42,815 bases of DNA from a virus, in the IMG/VR virus record IMGVR_UViG_3300034257_000005, positions 1 through 42,815 of that record. One strand, 5' to 3'. The notes beneath the pieces were generated by a model. The model did not search any database, was not told where the DNA came from, and was given only the letters and a program-made list of their open reading frames with translations. Position numbers and translations under genes: made by a program. Positions 13,067 through 21,493 of this stretch are shown one piece after another (positions within the stretch are counted from its first letter, which is position 1; each line of letters starts with the position of its first letter).

Positions 13067-14264
13067 AGTTATTAATACAGGCGGAGCGCCAATCAAACAT
13101 TGGACTAATGGCGTATTGTTCGAGGAAGAAGCTAAGAAACAGTTAATTGGTTTATCTCAACTCCCGTTTATATACAAACACTTGGCTGTAATGCCGGACG
13201 TACATGCTGGAAAAGGATCAACAATAGGCACTGTATTAGCCACTCATAAAGCAATTATTCCTGCCGCAGTTGGCGTTGATTTAGGTTGTGGCATGATGGC
13301 TTGCAAGACAAGTCTTATGGCCAGTGATTTGCCGGATAACCTGTGGGATATTCGTTGTATGATTGAGTCTATGATTCCTCATGGTTCAAACCCAAAGAAT
13401 CAACAGTTAGGCTCATGGGGGAATTTGCCAGATTTAGTCTTTACTGCATGGTCTGATTTAGAATCAGGATTTTTAAAATTATGCGATAAATACCCTCGAT
13501 TCAAGAACAGCAACAACATTAACCATCTCGGCACTTTGGGCGGCGGCAATCACTTTGTTGAAATCTGTATAGACGAAGACCAATCCGTATGGTTTATGCT
13601 TCATTCTGGTTCCAGAGGAATAGGAAATTTGATTGGAAGGACTTTTATTGAATTAGCTAAAAAAGATATGGAGCGGTATTTTATCAATTTGCCTGATAAA
13701 GATATGGCCTATTTGCCAGAAGGTAGCGAGCATTATGCCGATTACCTATCTGCTGTTCGCTGGGCGCAGCACTTTGCAATGCAGAATCGTATCGTAATGA
13801 TGTGTAATATGGTTGGATCTGTTAAAGCTACATTGAATCGAGAGTTTGAAACTCAATTGGAAGCCGTAAATTGCCATCATAATTACGTCAGTTTCGAAGA
13901 GCATTTTGGTCAAAAAGTAATAATAACTAGGAAAGGTGCTGTGTCTGCACGTAAAGACGAATTAGGAATTATCCCCGGCTCAATGGGCGCAAAATCATTG
14001 ATAGTAAGAGGTCTTGGCAATGTTGACAGTTTCCACAGTTGTAGTCATGGTGCTGGTCGAGTTATGTCTCGTACTACTGCTAAACGTCTTATATCAGAGG
14101 CCGAACACAAGGCGGCACTATCTGGGGTTGAGTGTAATAATAGTGTGTCAACTCTTGATGAAACTCCTGCTGCTTATAAGAATATTGACGATGTAATGGC
14201 GGCTCAGTCTGATTTAGTTGAGATTGTTCATACACTGAAGCAGGTTTTATGCATTAAGGGGTAG
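13047..14264 (+). CDS. rtcB: RtcB-type RNA ligase
   Basis: 405 aa, normal for bacterial RtcB. The family joins 2',3'-cyclic phosphate or 3'-phosphate RNA ends to 5'-OH ends using GTP and manganese. Visible motifs are DVHAGKGSTIGTV (51-63), metal-binding GVDLGCG (76-82, Cys81), GGGNHFVEI, MLHSGSRGIGN, and SCSHGAGRVMSR near residue 335 with the guanylylated histidine. It lies in the same unit as the tRNA cluster, so repair of tRNAs cleaved by host anticodon nucleases is a likely job. No archease gene is seen nearby. Confidence 0.95.
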   Translation: MTKVNYKVINTGGAPIKHWTNGVLFEEEAKKQLIGLSQLPFIYKHLAVMPDVHAGKGSTIGTVLATHKAIIPAAVGVDLGCGMMACKTSLMASDLPDNLWDIRCMIESMIPHGSNPKNQQLGSWGNLPDLVFTAWSDLESGFLKLCDKYPRFKNSNNINHLGTLGGGNHFVEICIDEDQSVWFMLHSGSRGIGNLIGRTFIELAKKDMERYFINLPDKDMAYLPEGSEHYADYLSAVRWAQHFAMQNRIVMMCNMVGSVKATLNREFETQLEAVNCHHNYVSFEEHFGQKVIITRKGAVSARKDELGIIPGSMGAKSLIVRGLGNVDSFHSCSHGAGRVMSRTTAKRLISEAEHKAALSGVECNNSVSTLDETPAAYKNIDDVMAAQSDLVEIVHTLKQVLCIKG

Positions 14265-14266
14265 TT

Positions 14267-14383
14267 ATGGGAATTTCCGAGTTTATAATAAGGTTTTATT
14301 TGTCAATTATTTTTGGGGTAAGTCTAACTACTGTATTATTTAGCGAAATATTTTTGCTCCATAAAATGGTTCAATTTTGGTGA
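14267..14383 (+). CDS. 38-aa membrane peptide after rtcB
   Basis: ATG at 14267 with AAGGGG six bases upstream, stop at 14383. One transmembrane helix covers most of the peptide (ISEFIIRFYLSIIFGVSLTT onward). It lies two bases after rtcB and three before the phosphoesterase gene, so it is clearly part of the operon. Function unknown. Confidence 0.6.
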   Translation: MGISEFIIRFYLSIIFGVSLTTVLFSEIFLLHKMVQFW

Positions 14384-14386
14384 TTT

Positions 14387-14911
14387 ATGTCTGAAGTCTT
14401 CTTTACATCCGATAGTCATTTTGGCCATAGGGGTATTTTATCGTTCGATTCAACGAAGCCCTATAGAGACTTCCCGACAATAGAAGACCATGATGCCGAG
14501 CTAATTACCCGCTGGAACGAGCAAGTTCAGGTTAATGATACCGTTTACCACATGGGCGACTTTTGTTTCGGCAAGCGTAATCTCCAAATTGCACAGTTGT
14601 TAAACGGAAAGAAGATCCTCATCATGGGCAATCATGACATCTATGGCGCACCAGAATATCTAAAGTACTTCCATAAGCTGTTTGGCGCACATGATTATAA
14701 GGGCATGATATTGACCCATGTCCCTGTACATCCTAATCAGTTGTCGCGCTATTTCATGAACATACATGGCCATCTGCATACAGTTCATGTAACTAAAGAA
14801 GACGGTTCTCGGGATAATAGGTATTTTAATGCGTGCGTGGAGAATCACAATCTGACTCCCGTTCCATTAGATGAGATATTCAACTTCTGGGCGGAGAATA
14901 AGCATGTATGA
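14387..14911 (+). CDS. Calcineurin-like metallophosphoesterase
   Basis: 174 aa. All metal-binding motifs are present in order: SDSHFGH (8-14), GDFCFG (about 57-62), GNHD (about 83-86), THVPVHP (about 109-115) and HGHLH (about 126-130). Enzymes of this family cleave phosphomono- or diesters with two metal ions. Short phage members are common and of unknown substrate. Next to RtcB, a role in trimming RNA ends (for example cyclic phosphates) is attractive but is inference. It overlaps the following gene by eight bases. Confidence 0.88.
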   Translation: MSEVFFTSDSHFGHRGILSFDSTKPYRDFPTIEDHDAELITRWNEQVQVNDTVYHMGDFCFGKRNLQIAQLLNGKKILIMGNHDIYGAPEYLKYFHKLFGAHDYKGMILTHVPVHPNQLSRYFMNIHGHLHTVHVTKEDGSRDNRYFNACVENHNLTPVPLDEIFNFWAENKHV

Positions 14912-15269
14912 GAATGAGATATTCGTATTTGGTAGTAACCTTCTTGGAATACATAAGCGCGGTGCAGCATTAGATGCGTTGCGATGCCATGGTGCAATTC
15001 TTGGTCAGGGCGTTGGACTACAGGGTAAGTCCTATGCGATACCTACTAAGCAGACACCTTATATTTCATTGCAATTATATGAGATAAACAAGTTTGTTGC
15101 TGACTTTATTGTGTGCGCACAGAACTGTCCTCATTTAACATTCAACGTAACTAAGATCGGCTGTGGCTTAGCTGGTTACACTCCTGAAGATATTGCCCCA
15201 ATGTTTCGCTATGCTTTAAACGCCCCACAAATCATTTTACCGACAGAGTTCCTTGATTTAATGCGTTAG
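14904..15269 (+). CDS. A1S_2505-family phage protein, macro-domain-like pattern
   Basis: 121 aa from the ATG at 14904 (GGAG eight bases upstream, overlapping the previous stop). It matches a phage non-structural family recalled as A1S_2505. Signatures are FVFGSNLLGIHKRGAA (7-22), GQGVGLQGKSYAIPTK (33-48) and IGCGLAGYTPEDIAPMF (about 89-105). The order of Gly-rich loops resembles macro domains that bind ADP-ribose; that relation is my inference. In a phage with a NAD+ module and RNA repair, an ADP-ribose-related role is worth testing. Confidence 0.75.
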   Translation: MYENEIFVFGSNLLGIHKRGAALDALRCHGAILGQGVGLQGKSYAIPTKQTPYISLQLYEINKFVADFIVCAQNCPHLTFNVTKIGCGLAGYTPEDIAPMFRYALNAPQIILPTEFLDLMR

Positions 15270-15332
15270 CATCGTAATTTAGCGACAAAGTTCGTTATTT
15301 TAGATCAATTTTCATGTTAAGTTCATGATTTT

Positions 15333-15368
15333 TATGATAGCTTGATATTTGTGGGCATTGTTCCCCAC
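15333..15368 (+). promoter_or_regulatory. Possible promoter and leader hairpin before the large terminase
   Basis: The 136-base gap contains a TATGAT -10 (15333-15338) with only a weak -35. A hairpin GTGGG/CCCAC (15351-15355 with 15364-15368) lies shortly before the terminase ribosome-binding site. Either could mark the start of the late unit. Confidence 0.35.
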
Positions 15369-15405
15369 TATTGCAGGATGCAAATTAGGCAAAGGATTGC
15401 CATCA

Positions 15406-16962
15406 ATGAGCGACACGTTTCAGAAAAAGTTGCAGGACGCAGAGCTTGCAGCGAAGCTTAAGGGGAGTCTATTACTCTTCATTCAAGCATTCTTCCCTAT
15501 ACTTACGGGCAGAGAGTTTATCATCTCGCGCCCAAAGGGTCGGGAAAGTCATTTTGTTACTATATGTCGAGCATTGACTAAGTGCACTCGACTGGAATCT
15601 CTTCGCCTATTAATTAACGTGCCTCCCGGTCATGGTAAATCAGTCATGGTTTCCTTCTGGATTGCATGGTGCATGGCTAAATGGCCTGATTGCAATTTCC
15701 TGTATATCTCTTATTCGAAAACACTGGCAGCAAAGCACACGGACACCGTAAAGCGCATTATGTCTCTGTCGCAGTATAAGGTGTTGTTTAACGTCCACTT
15801 GCGGGATGACTCTCAAGCTAAAGATGCGTTTACAACGACTGCCGGAGGTACGGTTGCGGCTTTTGGCTCTGCCGGTTCCATTACGGGTCGAGATGCAGGA
15901 TTACCGGGCTTAGAACGATTCAGTGGAGCAGTCATCCTCGATGACAGTCACAAGCCAGACGAAGTGCATTCGGACTTAATCCGAGAAGGCGTTATTACTA
16001 ACTTCAGGGAAACTGTTCAGCAACGACCGAGGGGCATTAATGTGCCTATAGTATTTATCGGGCAGCGTTTGCATGAACAGGACTTACCTGCGTACTTCAT
16101 CAACGGTGAAGACGGATACGAGTGGGATAAGGTCATATTAAAATCAATCGATGAAGCAGGTAATGCATTATACCCAGAAGCATTTCCTTTAGAGATGCTC
16201 CTTATTCGGCAGGATAAAGACCGATACGTATTTGCAGCACAACATCAACAAGACCCGCAACCTGCTGGTGGAGGTTTGTATACTCCAGAAGATTTCCCAT
16301 TGCTGGCACATGAGCCTGAGTACTTAGTTACATTCATCACAGCAGATACCGCAGAAACTACCGAGATGCGAAACGATGCGTCCGTATTTAGCTTCTGGGG
16401 CATGTACTATATAGAAACCCAAGGACGACAAACGGACATGCTGGGCTTGCATTGGATTGCTTGCAGGGAGATTCGAGTTGAACCCAAAGACCTTGAGAAT
16501 GAGTTTTTAGACTTCTGGCAGGAATGTGCGAGACACAAGTTTCCACCAATGAGAGCTTACATTGAGAAGAAGTCAACAGGTGTAACACTTATATCGATAC
16601 TGAAGGGTATGCGTGGCTTAAAAGTGATGGAAATTGAACGAACAAGGTCATCAGGTTCTAAAGCACAGAGATTCATCGACATACAGCCATTCATAGCCAA
16701 CAAGCAAGTGTCACTCCCTTCTCATGGGGTTCATACTGAAATGTGCATTAATCACATGAAAAAGATTACCAACAACGACTCCCATGCTCATGACGACATT
16801 GCAGATACCTGCTCTGATGCAGTGAGGCTGGCATTGATTGAGCGTCTATTGTATGCGTTCACAAAAGCCAACGAGTCCTATACAAACAAGTCACGCGAGG
16901 CAGTTAGTCGGTACTACGAAATGACTGCATTGAAGAAAAAAGCCTACATTAAAAGGATTTAG
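15406..16962 (+). CDS. terL: Terminase large subunit
   Basis: 518 aa. The ATPase domain has Walker A NVPPGHGKS (71-79) and Walker B VILDDSHKPDEVH (about 180). The C-terminal RNase H-like nuclease has ITADTAETTE as its first acidic motif and ends with the HDDIADTCSDAVRLAL signature. It cuts and pumps DNA into proheads with the small subunit at the portal. The ATG at 15406 follows AAAGGA; an upstream TTG frame at 15349 is unlikely because it crosses a leader hairpin. The portal gene follows two bases later. Confidence 0.93.
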   Translation: MSDTFQKKLQDAELAAKLKGSLLLFIQAFFPILTGREFIISRPKGRESHFVTICRALTKCTRLESLRLLINVPPGHGKSVMVSFWIAWCMAKWPDCNFLYISYSKTLAAKHTDTVKRIMSLSQYKVLFNVHLRDDSQAKDAFTTTAGGTVAAFGSAGSITGRDAGLPGLERFSGAVILDDSHKPDEVHSDLIREGVITNFRETVQQRPRGINVPIVFIGQRLHEQDLPAYFINGEDGYEWDKVILKSIDEAGNALYPEAFPLEMLLIRQDKDRYVFAAQHQQDPQPAGGGLYTPEDFPLLAHEPEYLVTFITADTAETTEMRNDASVFSFWGMYYIETQGRQTDMLGLHWIACREIRVEPKDLENEFLDFWQECARHKFPPMRAYIEKKSTGVTLISILKGMRGLKVMEIERTRSSGSKAQRFIDIQPFIANKQVSLPSHGVHTEMCINHMKKITNNDSHAHDDIADTCSDAVRLALIERLLYAFTKANESYTNKSREAVSRYYEMTALKKKAYIKRI

Positions 16963-16964
16963 TT

Positions 16965-19088
16965 ATGGCATTAGCTAGGCGTTATACAAGTCAATTAGAT
17001 AAAATAAAATGCAATGTAGAACAGGCTTATACATACTTCAGGCCGAACTACGATCGGTATCACCAATTCATGCGGTTCGTTTATAAGTCTACACTGACAG
17101 AAGATGACCTGGCTGTACTATCTACTTTGGGAAGACCACAAATTGAATTCAATATGGTGGAGGCTTATGTCTCCAGATTGAGGGGTGAGTTCAGCCGGAT
17201 GGAGCCGGGATTTGTGGTTCGCGCACAGGATGGGTTCCAATTAGATGATCCAAGTATTATTCCAGTACTTGAGGCGCATTTCAGGTCTATTTTAGTTGAC
17301 TCTGATAACGATGGATTTAGTTACGACGTGTACACAGACTGCCTCGTAGGTGGATTCTCTGTAGTTGAAGTCTATACCGACTATGTATCAGCCATGTCTA
17401 TGGATCAAAAAATATGCGTGGACAGAGCATTCGATCCAACTCTATGCGGCTTTGACCCATTAGCCAGAAAGTCCCATAAGGGCGATGGCAATTTCTGTTT
17501 CCAGTTCTTCCCTAAAGAAGCCGAGGAAGCTGAAAAGGAATTCGGCTCTAACGTGACCAAGGGGCTTAAGTTCGCTCGCTCCTTCAGTGGGTTCAACTGG
17601 TCATACCGAGCCAACCGAAAAGAGATCGTATTGCTCTGTGATTACTACCAAAAAGAGTTCAAGCGCGAGAAAATTACTAAGCTGTCCAATGGTCGTACCG
17701 TAGCCGTAAAACACTACGAGCAGTTCATGGAGGCTTGGAATCAGGAAGGACATATCGAGCAACCGCCAATCCCAATCGGGAAAATTCGTGAAACAATGCT
17801 GGAAGAAATAACTCGCTTCCGTATGTCAGGTGCTGAAATCATAGACGTACAGAAAACTGATTATAAGATGCTTCCACTGGTGTTCTTTGATGGAAACTCA
17901 GCAGTCCTTCGAGACAACAATGACTCCACAGCAGAGCAGATGACACGGCCTTATATTTATAATGTTAAGGACGCGCAACGTCTAAAGAACTATGCTGGAC
18001 AGTCATTAGCAAACGAACTTGAAAACACGGTCGAGCATAAGTTTATTGCAATGATCGAATCCATCCCAGAAGATTATCTTGATGCTTATATTAACGTGCA
18101 AAAACCGTCTACATTGCTCTATAACGGGTTTTTAGATGGGAATCCTGACGTTCCACTTACCGCGCCAAGAGAAATCGTTAGAACACCAATACCGCCTCAA
18201 ATAAGCGAGACATTCCAAATGTCCGATAATCTAATGCAGGGCATATTAGGCAGCTATGACGCAGCCTTGGGAATACAGAATAACGAGTTATCAGGCGTAG
18301 CGATTATGCAAGGCGCAATGCACTCTAATGCCGCTGCAATGCCTTATACAGTGGGGTTCATGAAAGGCCTTAATCGAGTATGTCAGATTATTCTGGACTT
18401 GATACCAAAGTACTATGTTACTCCACGGTCTATCCCTATTGTTCAGCCTGACGGGAAACGCTCATACCAAGTAGTTAACAAGCGCGGAAATCCATACATG
18501 AACTACGACCCGATGAGCCTTGAAGTCAAAGTAGAAGCTGGCGTTAACTTCGCCGTACAGAAACAGATATCACTAGAAACCATTATTCAGTTAATGCAAA
18601 CATCAGAAACATTTGCTGCGTTCATCAATACCAAGGGACTTGGCATATTGCTGGATAACATCGACATACGTGGTATCGAGGGATTACGTCAACAAGCTAC
18701 TGAGTTCATGCAGGAAGTTCAGCAGAAACAGGCTCAGGCAGAACAGATGGCACAACAAGCCGCAGCACAAGAAATCGATCCTAAAGCGTTGATGCAGCTA
18801 CAAGCGCAAGCCGAAATCATGAAAGTCAAACAACGACAGGAACAGGCTGAACTTGAAGCACAAGTACAACTCACTAAGATTGCAACTGATGATGCCGTGA
18901 AGAATAAACAGGCTGATATCGACTTACTTGAAGTCATGGCGGATATCTCCAATCAAGACGTTGATAATGCATTGAAGCAAGAGAAGCTGGACGCAGAAAA
19001 TGCACGAACCGCTGTTGAAGTAGCCCTTGATGTATCTAAACATCATCATGAGGTAAAGCAAGCTAAATTAGAGCCTAAAGGAGATTAA
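16965..19088 (+). CDS. Portal protein, P22 gp1-like
   Basis: 707 aa, close to P22 portal (725 aa). The N-terminal part shows FNMVEAYVSRLRGEFSRMEP, typical of P22-type portals. The core contains VQKPSTLLYNGF and the segment near 440 (SGVAIMQGAMHSNAAAMPY). The C-terminus (about 560-700) is a long Gln/Ala-rich coiled coil that would form the barrel inside the head. It is the dodecameric DNA gate and terminase docking site. AAGGA precedes the ATG. Confidence 0.92.
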   Translation: MALARRYTSQLDKIKCNVEQAYTYFRPNYDRYHQFMRFVYKSTLTEDDLAVLSTLGRPQIEFNMVEAYVSRLRGEFSRMEPGFVVRAQDGFQLDDPSIIPVLEAHFRSILVDSDNDGFSYDVYTDCLVGGFSVVEVYTDYVSAMSMDQKICVDRAFDPTLCGFDPLARKSHKGDGNFCFQFFPKEAEEAEKEFGSNVTKGLKFARSFSGFNWSYRANRKEIVLLCDYYQKEFKREKITKLSNGRTVAVKHYEQFMEAWNQEGHIEQPPIPIGKIRETMLEEITRFRMSGAEIIDVQKTDYKMLPLVFFDGNSAVLRDNNDSTAEQMTRPYIYNVKDAQRLKNYAGQSLANELENTVEHKFIAMIESIPEDYLDAYINVQKPSTLLYNGFLDGNPDVPLTAPREIVRTPIPPQISETFQMSDNLMQGILGSYDAALGIQNNELSGVAIMQGAMHSNAAAMPYTVGFMKGLNRVCQIILDLIPKYYVTPRSIPIVQPDGKRSYQVVNKRGNPYMNYDPMSLEVKVEAGVNFAVQKQISLETIIQLMQTSETFAAFINTKGLGILLDNIDIRGIEGLRQQATEFMQEVQQKQAQAEQMAQQAAAQEIDPKALMQLQAQAEIMKVKQRQEQAELEAQVQLTKIATDDAVKNKQADIDLLEVMADISNQDVDNALKQEKLDAENARTAVEVALDVSKHHHEVKQAKLEPKGD

Positions 19089-19089
19089 T

Positions 19090-19143
19090 ATGGATGATTA
19101 TGATGTAGACGATGAATGGTGGGGCGATTTGGATAATGAGTAG
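19090..19143 (+). CDS. 17-aa highly acidic microprotein
   Basis: ATG at 19090, one base after the portal stop, with a strong GGAG site six bases upstream (in the end of the portal gene). Of 17 residues, nine are Asp or Glu (MDDYDVDDEWWGDLDNE). The strong initiation signal argues for real translation. Role unknown; a DNA-mimic or assembly peptide is speculation. Confidence 0.5.
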   Translation: MDDYDVDDEWWGDLDNE

Positions 19144-19175
19144 CCGAAAAGTGAGCAGTAAATACAAATTGTGTC

Positions 19176-19201
19176 TACCTATTCCAAATGGGTAAAATTT
19201 T
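19176..19201 (+). terminator. Candidate terminator after the packaging genes
   Basis: A 6-bp stem with one G-U pair (19176-19181 with 19189-19194), a 7-nt loop and then AAATTTT. It is weak, but it sits immediately before a new promoter. Confidence 0.4.
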
Positions 19202-19209
19202 GCTATACT
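19182..19209 (+). promoter_or_regulatory. Candidate promoter for the scaffold and coat unit
   Basis: TATACT at 19204-19209 with a weak -35 (TTCCAA, 16-bp spacer). The start point near 19216 would give a leader of about 170 nt before the scaffold gene, containing the leader peptide and switching hairpins at 19240-19282. Confidence 0.45.
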
Positions 19210-19239
19210 GAGACAAAATCACTATATGTGGGATTATTC

Positions 19240-19282
19240 ATGATGATAAATCTCTCATCTAGTAAATCTGACTAGACAGATT
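19240..19282 (+). promoter_or_regulatory. Leader peptide with mutually exclusive hairpins
   Basis: An 11-codon frame (MMINLSSSKSD, 19240-19275) with GGGA upstream ends inside two overlapping stems: TCTAGT/ACTAGA (19258-19263 with 19271-19276) and AATCTG/CAGATT (19265-19270 with 19277-19282). Each stem uses the other's loop, so only one forms. Ribosome position on the serine-rich peptide could choose between them, as in attenuators. Confidence 0.4.
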
Positions 19283-19386
19283 CAAAAACACTCTAGGTAC
19301 TTCTACGCAGCTATGCGGGATAAATAGTCGGATACAACCACGGATGGTTGGTGATTACGGTCACACCGGATAACAGTGAGGTTTCG

Positions 19387-20148
19387 ATGGATAAGGATAT
19401 TCCAGAAGTAACTATGGATGAAACTAATTTGGTTGTTGCAGACGAACCGAAAGGCGAATCTACTGCACCTCCTGAAAAAATGCTTCCTGTTTCCCGTGTT
19501 AACGAGCTTGTAAAAAAAGCTAAATGGGACGGAGAACGGAAGATGCAAGAGCAATTAGATCAAGCCAAGCAACAAATCGAGCAGCTACAGGGGCAACAAG
19601 CGCAGCAACCTGTTCCGCAGCAAGGGCAACAACAAGGCCAGCAACAACAGCCTCAAATGTCGCCAGAGCAGCTACAACAGATTATGCAAATGATGCAACA
19701 AAAGCAGCAAGAGGAAGAGGCAGCCAGACATCAGGCTCAATTGCAACAGGAAGTGGATCAGGTGGCTCAACAGTACTACGGCAAGATGGCTCAAGGTAAA
19801 GACTTATATGAAGACTTTGAAGCAATAGCCGGGACTTTTGAACCAGCAGCATTCCCACAATTAGTATTTTTGGCAAACCAAACGGATAACACTGCGGCAG
19901 TTATATATGAGCTACAGAAGAATCCAAGTAAGTTGGCAGCGTTACAAGTCTTGGTTGAGAAATCACCCAGCATGGCTCGTAATGAAATAGCAAAACTCAG
20001 TCAGTCAATTAAAGCTAACTTAGATGCTAAAACCAATTTACAGGAAGCCAAAGAACCTTTAGACCGGATGAAACCTTCGCCAACAGGGACAGATAATGGC
20101 ACGAAGACTGTTAGAGATTACAAAAACTCTTCATTTTTAAGAGCGTAA
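19387..20148 (+). CDS. Scaffolding protein
   Basis: 254 aa from the ATG at 19387, chosen because GAGG lies five to six bases upstream; the frame extends further up without a good site. The N-terminus is acidic. A long Gln-rich coiled coil (about 60-130) and a helical, basic C-terminus ending KNSSFLRA follow, as in P22-type scaffolds that bind coat protein through a basic tail. It lies directly before the coat gene, the conserved position for the assembly scaffold. Confidence 0.85.
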   Translation: MDKDIPEVTMDETNLVVADEPKGESTAPPEKMLPVSRVNELVKKAKWDGERKMQEQLDQAKQQIEQLQGQQAQQPVPQQGQQQGQQQQPQMSPEQLQQIMQMMQQKQQEEEAARHQAQLQQEVDQVAQQYYGKMAQGKDLYEDFEAIAGTFEPAAFPQLVFLANQTDNTAAVIYELQKNPSKLAALQVLVEKSPSMARNEIAKLSQSIKANLDAKTNLQEAKEPLDRMKPSPTGTDNGTKTVRDYKNSSFLRA

Positions 20149-20212
20149 TCTCCATCCAACACGGCCATATCTGATCTCTGAATAATTATGGATAATTTTT
20201 GGAGAAGAGAAC

Positions 20213-21451
20213 ATGGCCGTTCCTAACAACATTCTGCAACAGGTACAAACATACCAGTTGTCAAATCTGGCTTATTTACAAAACTTAAACTGCTTCGTAT
20301 CTACTGCGAATACTCGTTTCAAAAACTTCGAGAAAATGACCGCCAATCTTGGGGACACGGTTACTTTTGACTTGCCACCACGTTTCACTACTGCCGCCAG
20401 TTTGGTTGCTACATTCCAGTCTGCTGACCAACGTGTTGAGAATCTGACTGTTGATAAAGCGATTAACGTATCTTATGCGTTCACTGCTCAACAATTCATT
20501 TTCAACGTAGAAGATTACATGGATAAATTCGGAAAATCTGCCGTTATGGAGATGTCTGCCGAGATTGAATCCGATATTGCGACTGTTTGCGTTGAAGCTC
20601 CTTACAGATTCTATGGCGATGGAAGTACACAAATTAACTCATTTGGTCAATTGGCGAGCGCATTGGCTATGTTTCGAAACTATGGGGCAGCCAAGGACAA
20701 TACGAAGTTCTACTTAAGTGACATAGCTCAATCTGCAATCGTTAACACTGGTTTGAATCAGTTCACTCCAAGCCGAAACGACAAGATGGGAATGTCTTGG
20801 GAAGTAGGTAACTTCGACAATGCTGACTTCTATATCTCTAACTTACTGCCAGTTCATACTGCCGGAACAGTAGGTGAAGATGGCGCAGTGCTGACAGTTG
20901 TTTCTGTAGTCAAAGACGCTAACGATGCTGTTATTCAGATTGTATTCTCTGGTGCTGGGACTGACCCTGATGCTGTTAAAGAATTCGATAAATTCCAATT
21001 CTCTGACGGTGTTGCAAATCAGCCTAACATGCGCTACCTGACATTCATTGGCCACAAGCCTTCCAGTAACCCTGTTCAGTTCCGTGCTACTGCTGACAGT
21101 GCTTCTTCTGCTGGTAACGTGACTGTGGATGTTTACCCTCCATTGAAAGCATCTGCGGGTAACACTCGTAACCTGAACTTTGAAATTGCGACTGGTATGC
21201 AAGTAACTGCACTGCCATCTCACAGAGCGGGAGTGATTACTTCTGGCAATCCATTGTTCATCGGTATGCCAATGCTTCCTGAAGAGGTTCCATTCCCTAC
21301 TGGTAACGAAATTGACCCTGATACTGCCGTTTCTATTAGACAGTACTATGGTTCTCTGTTCGGGCAAAACCAGAGAGGGATGGTGCACGATGCTATATGG
21401 GGCAAGAAGCTGGTGCCAGAGTATTCCATGTCTGTAGTCTTCCCGCTCTAA
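20213..21451 (+). CDS. Major capsid protein, P22 coat-like
   Basis: 412 aa (P22 coat is 430). The N-terminus MAVPNNILQQVQTYQLSNLA, the segment LGDTVTFDLPPRF and the middle FGKSAVMEMSAEIESDIA fit the P22 gp5 family, which forms HK97-fold hexamers and pentamers of the icosahedral head. GGAGAAGAG precedes the ATG. A 4-bp stem with a TTCG tetraloop (21461-21472) lies in the short gap after the gene. Confidence 0.93.
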   Translation: MAVPNNILQQVQTYQLSNLAYLQNLNCFVSTANTRFKNFEKMTANLGDTVTFDLPPRFTTAASLVATFQSADQRVENLTVDKAINVSYAFTAQQFIFNVEDYMDKFGKSAVMEMSAEIESDIATVCVEAPYRFYGDGSTQINSFGQLASALAMFRNYGAAKDNTKFYLSDIAQSAIVNTGLNQFTPSRNDKMGMSWEVGNFDNADFYISNLLPVHTAGTVGEDGAVLTVVSVVKDANDAVIQIVFSGAGTDPDAVKEFDKFQFSDGVANQPNMRYLTFIGHKPSSNPVQFRATADSASSAGNVTVDVYPPLKASAGNTRNLNFEIATGMQVTALPSHRAGVITSGNPLFIGMPMLPEEVPFPTGNEIDPDTAVSIRQYYGSLFGQNQRGMVHDAIWGKKLVPEYSMSVVFPL

Positions 21452-21493
21452 TGGATTCGAAGGGTTCGCCCTCCTTACAATAAGGATATTAAA

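Noticed and set aside
20843-21388. 181-aa minus-strand frame opposite the coat gene
   Set aside because: A shadow of the coat coding sequence without start signals.
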